Of a stretch of 64,000 nucleotides of DNA, positions 10,707 through 18,996 are shown piece by piece. The DNA is from Evernia prunastri (taxonomy: Eukaryota > Ascomycota > Lecanoromycetes > Lecanorales > Parmeliaceae). The DNA is taken from contig NKYR01000022.1 in the NCBI GenBank assembly GCA_003184365.1, forward strand, positions 117 to 64,116, read 5' to 3'. The number at the start of each line of letters is the position of its first letter. Position 1 is the stretch's first letter. The notes beneath the pieces were generated by a model. The model saw only the letters and a program-made list of their open reading frames with translations. It did no database searches and was not told the origin of the DNA. The position numbers and the translations under genes were made by a program.

Positions 10707-11068
10707 TTTGTCATTTAGGGGTCTTTCTGGCACGGTTCAGGGCCCCGGACGCCATAATTCCTGCCTGTAAGCCCTGCGATACCGTCAAATTTTTTTCTTC
10801 CTCACTGAGGGCGAAGCACGGTCGGTTCAAATTTCGCGTTAGCCCTAGCCCTAACTCCTTTCATGCCTATTTAGGCCGANNNNNNNNNNNNNNNNNNNNN
10901 TTTGTCATTTAGGGGTCTTTCTGGCACGGTTCAGGGCCCCGGACGCCATAATTCCTGCCTGTAAGCCCTGCGGTACCGTCAAATTTTTTTCTTCCTCACT
11001 GAGGGCGAAGCACGGTCGGTTCAAATTTCGCGTTAGCCCTAGCCCTAACTCCTTTCATGCCTGTTTAG
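10707..11068. repeat. 168-bp duplication flanking a 21-N gap (10880-10900)
   Basis: 10707-10874 is repeated at 10901-11068 with only a couple of differences (GCGATACCG against GCGGTACCG, CCTATTTAG against CCTGTTTAG). The gap lies between the copies. The repeat contains GCCCTAGCCCTAACTCC. The pattern is that of two contig ends carrying the same sequence that were scaffolded instead of merged. A C-homopolymer beside the single N at 10664 marks another join. Confidence 0.8.
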
Positions 11069-11093
11069 TTTGTACACCAGCGCATGCCTACAN

Positions 11094-11423
11094 AGGTAAC
11101 CCGTTGGTTAGGTCATTTAGATAGGGAACGTAATAGGTCTGGTGTCAACTGTCCTCGAAGGTTAGTAAGGTATACAACGCGGGATATTGCCGTAGGGAGT
11201 TAGATTTTGTTACTAACGAATTCGCTATATAATTCTACGCGTCGTAGTATATATTTCTAAGTGGTTTTGATGAGAATTGATGGATCTGTGATTGATTCAA
11301 AAATTTGGTGACACGAAGCTCGTTTTGGATAAAAACGGGGTTTCTGGAGCAGGCGTCCTACAACAAAAGTCCGCGAAGCGATCTAGACTTTTTTGAGCTT
11401 AGTACCAGCGCTAACTTGTTAGC
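11094..11423. repeat. 330-bp sequence duplicated from 10205-10534 (copy 2)
   Basis: Second copy of the N-bounded repeat described at 10205-10534. Downstream it continues as CTTTGGGACTAAGG and reaches the N at 11495 through the fragment TGTCTCCAATAGCTTTAGAC shared with the 13-kb repeats. Confidence 0.8.
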
Positions 11424-11495
11424 CTTTGGGACTAAGGTAGGACGCCGGCGCGAAGGAGGCAACTATTAGTTGTCTCCAATAGCTTTAGACCCCCN

Positions 11496-13016
11496 ACCGT
11501 CACGCGATGCATGCTCCATGGCAATTGCAGTCATTATGCCACTTCCAAAACAGGCACTGTTCCGCCATGCTGGGACTCTGATAAGGACACATGCAGCAAG
11601 GGGTTTCCAAAGGACTTTTGCGATCATACCGTCTTCGAACCCGACTTCGGATACCCCAAATATCGCCGGCGCAGGCCTGCTACTGCCCCGGCCTGCTACT
11701 GCCCCAGAGGATGACTCCAAGCAGAACTGCTGGGTGGTGCCCTATAGTCCCTATTTGTCGGCCAAATATGATGCTCACATCAATGTAGAGATTTGCGCTA
11801 ACGGCAAGGCATGCAAATATATCTTCAAGTACGTCCACAAGGGCAGCGACCGGGCCAGTCTTCAAATAGTACCCGAAGACCAGCAGGGTGCAGGTGCAGC
11901 AGAGGCTGATCCAGTGGACGAGATTCAAGAGTATAGAGACGCACGGTGGGTAGGCTCTGCAGAGGCCTGCTGGAGGATATTTGGGTTCAAATTGCATGAT
12001 CAAAATCTTCCTGTAGAACGCCTAACAATCCACCTTCCCAATCGCCAGGGCGTTGAATTTGACGCTGACGACGATATCGCTGACGTCCTGAGCGAACAGG
12101 AAGGCCGTCAGACCAAACTAACAGCCTTCTTTGAGCTCAATCAACAGCGTCACGATCGAGGCGATGTGGAAGACCTCCTCTATCCCAATGTATCGGATGA
12201 CTGGGTCTGGAATCGTCGAGGCAAATGGACCGTTCGCAAGAGGGATAGAGGTACCATTGCCCGCATGTATTACATCAATCCGAATGCAGGCGAGTTGTTT
12301 TACCTGCGGTATCTTCTACTGAATGTACCGAGTCCCAAATCGTTTGAAGACCTGCGCACGGTAAACGGCGATATTCTTCCCACCTATCATGGTGCATGTG
12401 TCGCGAGAGGTCTGCTACAAAATGACGCCGAATGGGATCAAACATTGGAGGAAGCAGGTGCCTGGCAGGGCGGACGATGCTTGCGGAGTCTATTCGTCAT
12501 GATTCTACTCAATTGTGACCCCAGCGATCCTTTAGATTTATGGAATAAGCACCGAGCGAGGTATGTGGGCCACCTTTTTTTTGATGTTGCAATTCGCATG
12601 TGGTTGAATAAGTTGCGAGGCGGGAAGAATACCGCGCTATGAATGTAACAAAATATCACGAACTTTTTTGGTGTGGTGTTTTGGTAATTTAGCCCCGAAA
12701 CGCCCTCGCTAAGCGTATTTAAACTTTTTTTTACCCGCAAAACAGCCCGCTGAGCCGCTTTCTCGCCCGCCTCTTACCTCTGCCTACATTTGCCTACCTT
12801 TCTAAACAATTTCTAACTCATATATTTAGATTATCTGACGATTGCATCCACATTCTTCAGACCGACTACCAGGGCTTTCCTCTACCGGACGGTGCGGAAG
12901 CCAGACAAGCTATCGCCGAGGACTTCTGCCTCCATTTGATTGAGACTCGCCTGGAAGAAAATAACACCAGCTCCACGAGAGATGTACGCCTCAGCGACTT
13001 CGGCCTACCAGGGTAT
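11496..13016 (+). pseudogene. Helitron Rep/helicase gene fragment, frameshifted, bounded by Ns
   Basis: The coding frame opens directly after the N at 11495 with TVTRCMLHGNCSHYATSKTG, a Helitron-like N-terminal (Rep) segment. A 16-bp tandem duplication at 11674-11705 (unit GGCCTGCTACTGCCCC) shifts the frame. Frame then continues with NCWVVPYSPYLSAKYDAH, NVEICANGKACKYIFKYVHKG (the Y-x-x-K-Y Rep tyrosine motif), ARWVGSAEACWRIF and further linker sequence typical of Helitron proteins up to 12560. A plausible intron 12561-12829 (GTATGT...TTTAG) joins to LSDDCIHILQTDYQGFPLPD and on to DFGLPGY at the N at 13017. The HUH motif lies upstream of this piece and the helicase lies downstream, both missing here. 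It is dead as written, unless the duplication is an assembly error. Confidence 0.8.
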
Positions 13017-13017
13017 N

Positions 13018-13279
13018 TCTAACTAGCATCAATCGATTTTGGCCGTAGCCTTGGCACATCTTGGCATATCTCGAATAGAATACAAGAAACTGGGGGTTTT
13101 TGGTGCAGACCCCCTGCGGGGCCGACTCACAATGCACTAAAAAATTAAAGATGGCGCTAAATCGGCCTAAGCAGGGGGTCTAAAGCTATTGGAGACAATG
13201 TTTAGGCCGAACACCAGCGCATGCCTACACGGTAGAATTTCAAAAACGCGGTCTTCCACATGCACATATCCTCATTATA
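13018..13279. repeat. 262-bp N-bounded duplicate of 13361-13622
   Basis: Starts TCTAACTAGCATCAATCG just after the N at 13017, includes the inverted form of the 9826 repeat, and ends in the Helitron HUH region (CTTCCACATGCACAT) at the N at 13280. The second copy is almost identical but has natural flanks on both sides (GGTAT before, TTGTACCCTGAGG after). As with the other pairs, the single Ns lie exactly at the ends of the duplicate. Confidence 0.8.
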
Positions 13280-13575
13280 NGGAGGACTCCCGGCATCATG
13301 GTAGATGTGATATCATGATGTATTTAGCTGCAATGGTCAATATTACCATAAATTTCGGTATTCTAACTAGCATCAATCGATTTTGGCCGTAGCCTTGGCA
13401 CATCTTGGCATATCTCGAATAGAATACAAGAAACTGGGGGTTTTTGGTGCAGACCCCCTGCGGGGCCGACTCACAATGCACTAAAAAATTAAAGATGGCG
13501 CTAAATCGGCCTAAGCAGGGGGTCTAAAGCTATTGGAGACAATGTTTAGGCCGAACACCAGCGCATGCCTACACG

Positions 13576-14181
13576 GTAGAATTTCAAAAACGCGGTCTTC
13601 CACATGCACATGTCCTCATTATATTGTACCCTGAGGATCGATTCTTTACCGCCGCGGAGGTAGACGCCACTGTCAGTGCTGAGATCCCTAATGAACGCCT
13701 GTATCCCAATCTCTATGCCACCGTCACGCGATGCATGCTCCATGGCAATTGCAGTCATTATGCCACTTCCAAAACAGGCACTGTTCCGCCATGCTGGGAC
13801 TCTGATAAGGACACATGCAGCAAGGGGTTTCCAAAGGACTTTTGCGATCATACCGTCTTCGAACCCGACTTCGGATACCCCAAATATCGCCGGCGCAGGC
13901 CTGCTACTGCCCCAGAGGATGACTCCAAGCAGAACTGCTGGGTGGTGCCCTATAGTCCCTATTTGTCGGCCAAATATGATGCTCACATCAATGTAGAGAT
14001 TTGCGCTAACGTCAAGGCATGCAAATATATCTTCAAGTACGTCCACAAGGGCAGCGACCGGGCCAGTCTTCAAGCTATTGTGGCTACAAAGGATCTACCG
14101 AGGAAGCAGCCGAATCGGCCGGCGAGGTGTATTAAGAATAAGGTGATCAAGCAAGTTCTTCTACCGGCAGCGAGTTCATAG
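13576..14181 (+). pseudogene. Internally deleted Helitron Rep/helicase (Rep domain fused to extreme helicase C-terminus)
   Basis: In-frame from 13576: VEFQKRGLPHAHVLI carries the HUH nuclease motif (H-A-H), followed by YPEDRFFTAAEVDATVSAEI, the Cys/His-rich TRCMLHGNCSHY segment, and CKYIFKYVHKG with the two Rep tyrosines. At about 14070 the frame jumps from DRASLQ straight to AIVATKDLPRKQPNRPARC, which is the last part of the Pif1-like helicase (compare 15500-15609). The whole linker and nearly all helicase motifs are lost with no N at the junction, so this deletion may be real. The product would keep the nicking domain but could not unwind DNA. The 16-bp duplication of the 11.5-kb copy is absent here. 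Confidence 0.82.
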
Positions 14182-14367
14182 TGGTGGAAGAAGGCGAATA
14201 TTGCATGGGAGGCAAACATCGCATAGTAGGCACATAGGCAAATAGGCAAAAATCGCATAGTAGGCATTGCAGGCGATTGCCGCATAGATCGCAATCAGAG
14301 TCTGATTTCATAGGGCTGACTGCATTTCGGTGTAGCGCCATGAATTGAATTCATGGGCCTATACTTG
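14182..14367 (+). mobile_element. Helitron 3' terminal region, copy 1
   Basis: After the stop codon comes a stretch with repeated CGCATAGTAGGCA units, then a perfect hairpin CCATGAATT-G-AATTCATGG (14338-14356), then GCCTATACTTG ending at 14367. The same sequence ends copy 2 at 15795; downstream of both ends the sequences diverge after a shared T. A hairpin about 11 bases before the end and a following T fit Helitron ends and their A|T target, but the terminal tetranucleotide is CTTG where CTRR is canonical. Confidence 0.75.
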
Positions 14368-14758
14368 TATTTATATAAGAAAAGATCGTGTTAGAGCTAA
14401 ATCTCAGTTAATTAAGATATAAACTTAATCGTCTATCTTAATTAATTTAAAAAGATTTAAACTTATTTTTAATAAAAAACGTAATTTTTTGAAAGATTTA
14501 AAGGTTTATTATCTACGAGAAATACTTCGCACGTCTCTTCTATCAATACTTCTTTATAATTAAAATTAAAATTGTTTATATCTTAATTAAAAAAAATCTC
14601 TTTTAAATTTAAAAATTTCGATCTTTTTAAGAAAAATATCGAATATATTTTAATTCTTTAATTTTATCGACTTCGTTATAATTACGAAAGTTTATATTAT
14701 CTTCATCGTACTCTTTTATCTTAGATATCTCTCTTTTAAAAAATTTTATAAAATCTAT
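14368..14758. other. Strongly AT-rich island (RIP-like)
   Basis: This stretch is dominated by TTAATTAA, TTTAAA and TATA runs, with long A and T tracts and very few G or C except short TCTTC/CGA islands. It contrasts sharply with both neighbours and holds no coherent gene. Such islands in filamentous ascomycetes usually come from repeat-induced point mutation of repeats. It lies between a Helitron 3' end and an LTR. Confidence 0.7.
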
Positions 14759-14983
14759 TGTCAGAACCGTGCCCAGAGTCAAGTCTAATGGGGGTAAATT
14801 GAATAAGACAACTAGATAAAGAGCGAATATGTACACAGGAGAAGAGCGCTTAAATACTAGGAAGAATCCCCGCTAGCCTATGTGATAATGAGAATGTGTC
14901 AATGACCAATAAATACTCTATGTGCCTGACACATAGCCATAAACACTCCCTTTGTACCTAACAGCTAGGGTACGTCCGTAACA
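14759..14983 (-). repeat. 3' LTR of a chromodomain (chromovirus) Gypsy retrotransposon
   Basis: The minus strand begins TGTTACGGACGTACCCTAGC and ends GGTTCTGACA, so the 225-bp segment has TG...CA ends. A polypurine tract (14984-14999) abuts it on the internal side, and an integrase C-terminal/chromodomain frame leads into it. No partner LTR is in the window, so the target-site duplication cannot be checked. Confidence 0.75.
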
Positions 14984-15338
14984 CTACCCCCCCCCTCAGG
15001 CAAGCGATGCCCCAGCGCTGTAGATTGGCCTGCGAGTCGTCTGCGTGCAGAAAGAATGAGGATAGTGGCGAGGTCTCGGAGATTTCGGAGACGGCGTGGC
15101 CTTTTTGACTTGGCAATAGCGTTGTGAGGCCCAGGGTTCTCCGGATATTTGCTGTGATAGTCATTGACTACGTCCTGGGCCCCCTCAAACTCATTATTGT
15201 CAGTATTCCACCAAGTCAGGGTGTCATCATCATCTTTCCACTTGACTTGGTACTGCAATTGGTTGTAATGACGTCGAGAGTCTAGGATATCCTCCACAAC
15301 CCATTCGTCACCCTTAGGCGTCTCGATTGGCTTTGCGG
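14965..15338 (-). pseudogene. Gypsy polyprotein C-terminus with chromodomain (fragment)
   Basis: The frame is open from the N at 15339 to a stop at 14965, about 18 bases inside the LTR. It contains EWVVEDILDSRRHYNQLQYQ, VKWKDDDDTLTWWN and DVVNDYHSKYPENPGP, which is a chromodomain (the aromatic cage and the 'W.P..N' type block) following the integrase in chromoviruses. The domain targets integration to marked heterochromatin. Everything upstream (gag, protease, RT, RNase H, integrase core) is missing at the N, where the sequence changes to Helitron helicase on the other strand. Confidence 0.85.
14984..14999 (-). other. Polypurine tract before the 3' LTR
   Basis: On the minus strand a G-rich purine run (CTGAGGGGGGGGGTAG) sits immediately before TGTTACGG, the LTR start. 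It is the plus-strand primer site for reverse transcription. It lies inside the end of the polyprotein frame. Confidence 0.7.
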
Positions 15339-15339
15339 N

Positions 15340-15609
15340 TTTCGGCGAATCCAGTACCCTGTTCGCCTGGCGTTCAGTATGACCATCAACAAGTCGCAAG
15401 TGCAGTCATTGCAGCACGTCGGCCTATGCCTCTACCCGGAGGTTTTCGCGCATGGTCAACTATATGTGGCCTTGAGTAGAGTCACCAGCAAGAATGGGCT
15501 AGCTATTGTGGCTACAAAGGATCTACCGAGGAAGCAGCCGAATCGGCCGGCGAGGTGTATTAGGAATAAGGTGATCAAGCAAGTTCTTCTACCGGCAGCG
15601 AGTTCATAG
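15340..15609 (+). pseudogene. Helitron Pif1-like helicase C-terminus (fragment)
   Basis: Directly after the N at 15339 the plus frame reads FRRIQYPVRLAFSMTINKSQ, then LQHVGLCLYPEVFAHGQLY, VALSRVTSKNGL and AIVATKDLPRKQ to a stop at 15607-15609. These are the final helicase motifs of Pif1/RecD2-like enzymes (TINKSQ motif V region and VALSR motif VI with its arginine finger). The upstream helicase is absent. The 3' end matches the deleted copy at 14072-14181 except for one residue. Confidence 0.87.
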
Positions 15610-15795
15610 TGGTGGAAGAAGGCGAATATTGCATGGGAGGCAAACATCGCATAGTAGGCACATAGGCAAATAGGCAAAAATCGCATAGTAGGCATTGCAG
15701 GCGATTGCCGCATAGATCGCAATCAGAGTCTGATTTCATAGGGCTGACTGCATTTCGGTGTAGCGCCATGAATTGAATTCATGGGCCTATACTTG
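15610..15795 (+). mobile_element. Helitron 3' terminal region, copy 2
   Basis: Identical to copy 1 through the hairpin (15766-15784) and the CTTG end at 15795. The following bases TTTACTCAT differ from copy 1 (TATTTATAT), which fixes the end to within one base. Confidence 0.78.
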
Positions 15796-16022
15796 TTTAC
15801 TCATATCATGCTTGGCAGGAGCCGATTACCAAGACCCTTCTTGCCTCATCCAGACACGATGAATTATGACCATGGATGAAGTCCTTCGTGTCACCTTTCA
15901 GCGCCCCTCTCCTATCTTTTTTACCCTTATTAGATACCTTGCTTGTGATACCACTCTGCCACAGTCTATCTTAGATCCTTGATGCATGACAGTACATCCG
16001 TCTCGGATGCCCAGTCAAGAAA
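15796..16022. other. Spacer after the Helitron end
   Basis: No gene is supported. It probably includes the promoter or 5' exon of the Ser-rich hypothetical gene. Confidence 0.4.
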
Positions 16023-17704
16023 GTGCCACGCATCAGCCCGCCGACGGTCTCGGATCCATTTTACTCTCAGCAGCATTACTTCGTGGACATGGCTCCACCT
16101 TGCAGGCTGAGCTGTCCCTCCTTGGCTGTCACGGACGGCGTATTAACGACTTCGGGCGATGATTCATCATTTGCATATTTTGTATCCAGCAGACTGCAAG
16201 AAGCATGTTCTAGCCTACGCTTCCAAGTGGACAATAGTGTTTGGGATGTGATACATGAGGAAGCGATGAGTTGGCGCGACTCAAGCTGGACCTCTATGAA
16301 TCTGCCTGGAAATAAAACGTGTGAGAACGTTGTCCAGCTGTGCGGTGTCTGCCACCAGAAAAATGCTGACCCTAGCGAGTAGCTTTCACTCTGAATCTCT
16401 CTTCTTGGGACGCCCAGGAGCCAACCGGACTGTCGAACAATGATGACCCTCTGCGGAAACGTATTGTAGCGCAGATGATCTCTGTGCAACTACTTGCGAG
16501 CTGTTTCACACCACCACAAGACATGAACACCCTGACTTTGCCATCTTGTTGGTATCCCAAAGAAAATCAGACTGATGACAACTGGCTCAGCACTACACTT
16601 GTGAGCAGTTTGAGACAGCACACGCAATGGAAATATTCGCCAGCATTTGGCCACCAGGCTCGCAACAATTCGACTGCGTCGTTGTCGGAGAAAGATGATG
16701 CGCTATCACGAGAAGCACTCTTAGCAGAACCGGTGTCACTCAACCGACGTTTGAGACAAAAAGAAGATGGAGCCACAAAGGAGAGCATTGACATGAAACG
16801 CTGCCGCCGAAGCGAGATGTCTGGTGACGAACCCAAATACCGACGTCTTTTATCTGCGCGCTTCGGAACCCGCTTGAGAAAATCCGAGAAGTCAGCTTCT
16901 TCACAACGAGTGCCACAGGAGCCTTTTAGCTACGGACCAGGTACATCAAACCCACGTGGTATGGTCGAACAAAACAACGTTCTCAAAGTCATACGCGATT
17001 TGCGGGTGCGAAAGTTGAATAATGATGTTCACCGGCGGTCATTAGAGCCTGTATTGAGATCCGAAGACCATCCTGTCTTTGTTCAGCCTGTCAAAGATTA
17101 TGTCATGAGGCGATGTAGAGTCTTCCGTTCGCGAGGTCACAGACAATCCTCAATGTCTGCTTCGAGCCAAGGAATTACAAATTGTCATCTTTATCAACGA
17201 GCTGCTTCTAGCGCCTCCGAAGACTCGATGCAGCTAGGCAGACGTAACCGCATCATGGCCATGAATCAAGGCAGTGGGACTTCAACTGGACAACCTACCT
17301 TTGACGCCGAAACTTTGTGGAGTCCACGAGTAGATATAGAAGGAACCGTGGCAAGTGCCGAGGTTCCGCACGATTTCGCCGATAATGCTCAGAGAAAAGC
17401 TGGATCGGAGCCGCCGATCGTGATAGAACGCTCAGAAGGAGCCCTAACCATGGAAAGCAGCGCCGCCTACTTGCCTCCTACAGAACGTGTTCCCTGTTAT
17501 TCTCTTCCCTCGTCAGAGTCGGGTCATACAAGGGATAGGACGTCAACGTCGGGCACCACTGTCTACAATCCGCCGTTGATTGCGGAAGCTTCTCCCAATT
17601 CGAAGAGGCTCGAAAGCGATGGAAGCACGTCCTCTGGCACATCAAGTAGTATTGAAGATCCGAAGTTCTTGCACGAGGAAGAGAGGGGCAGCACGTCAGA
17701 ATAG
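16023..17704 (+). CDS. Ser/Arg-rich hypothetical protein, two open segments
   Basis: I do not recognise the family. Two frames, 16023-16382 and 16475-17704 (open upstream to about 16418), lie in different phases and are likely exons of one gene. An intron ending at the CCCAG before 16418 with donor near 16329 or 16347 would keep frame, but the donors are weak. The first segment has a hydrophobic/Cys-containing stretch with YFVSSRLQEACSSLRFQVDN and WDVIHEEAMSWRDSSW. The second is basic in its first half (RRLRQKEDG, KRCRRSEMSGDEPKYRR, RFGTRLRKSEKS) and Ser/Thr/acidic at its end (SSGTSSSIEDPKF), so it is probably disordered. No transmembrane or catalytic marks. It could be nuclear or cytoskeletal, but nothing here shows a function. 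It begins 230 bp after a Helitron end. Confidence 0.5.
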
Positions 17705-18996
17705 CTCTACTAACCTCTGTAAATGAAACCACAATTCCTACAAATCCACAGAGTGATCCTATAATTCCTATCACTCCGTTGGTACTCCATCTAGCTCGGC
17801 GATGTTTATCTTGGAAGTGACTGGATTTTAGTTATCATCTGGATCATTCGGCACCGTGGTGGGAGGGACATCGACACATTCGGTCGATAACAGTGGCAAA
17901 CTCCCTTTAGACCCATCTTATGCCGCCGCTCAAGGCTTGAGTATCACCAACCCAAGCTTTCACGCAACATCCCACATACATATATACTCACACATAATGC
18001 TCCGTTTCCTATGTATGGCCCATATATCGAAAAGCAACGCAATGCTCGCCAACAATGATCTTACCCAATCCAGCAGTCTTATTGCTTTTATTTCGACTAA
18101 AGAACACTTCGCGTGGGAGGCTGACCTCGGGGAGCTCAACCCCAGGCCTACATACGTTGAAGCAGGTAGGAAGTAATCCTCATATGGCGGCTTCTTCACA
18201 ACACAACGGACTCTCAATTTAAACCGAAGACATGAGTCACGTAGTGGATCGCTGTCCGTGTTCTCTCATCAACGATGACTGAATCTCTAGGGCATTTGGT
18301 CGCGATGCAAGACGAACACTACTATCCGAGAATACGTGTAATTCGGCAATCTCGTTCACAACCTCCCTGGGTCAAGGAACCCGACGACGTTAACGAGAAT
18401 GTGGCGTGGTTTGTACTAAGCTAGATTGCTGGAGATATCCTGTATTTCGTCGAAAGGGGTAAGCCGGGGGAAGCTGTATATCTTGGCTCTCCTAATAGAT
18501 GAAAGGTTCATAGCTAGCACCACGCCCAGTGGACCAACCCTGGCAGTAGTATTTAATATGGATCGAAATCCTTTCTTATTGATTGTCCTCGAGCCTCCGT
18601 TCGTGGATCTTTGATTGGGTTTAGCAAGAAGTCACGCGTAGAGGGACTCCTGCAACTTCACAATTCCGTTCTGGTAGGATTTTCGTTTATACTGCAGGCA
18701 TGTTGCCACCTAGCTTGTAGTCTTCGAGCACTTTCAGTGTTCACCGGTCCTTTTTGCCACACTCTGCGCGGCTTTTGCATGGTTCACTTACCATAGCTGT
18801 GGATAGCCGTTATTGGCCAGCACTAGCGCGGTTGTTTCGATAAACAAAATCGACAGAATCCCCTCCTCCATCGTCACTCCACCTTCGTTTTCAGCAACAT
18901 CAACCCACATTCGTTTGCATCAAGATTGTTGCCAATTACACTCCTTTTTTCAGCAAACTGCAGCCATAGATTACCTACATCTTCCTCCTCATCAAA
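17705..18996. other. Intergenic, no supported gene
   Basis: Several frames of about 60-105 codons occur (17856-18176 is the longest) without family marks. The last 150 bp are C/T-rich with CATCAAC and CATCTTCCTCCTCATCAAA, a usual fungal 5'-UTR/promoter composition before the secreted-protein gene at 18997. Confidence 0.5.

Noticed and set aside
9793..11050. CCCTAA-like units as telomere sequence
   Set aside because: Only one to three units occur at each place and they lie inside duplicated repeat sequence next to assembly joins.
15339..15609. A fused chromodomain-helicase gene
   Set aside because: The two parts are on opposite strands and meet exactly at an N.
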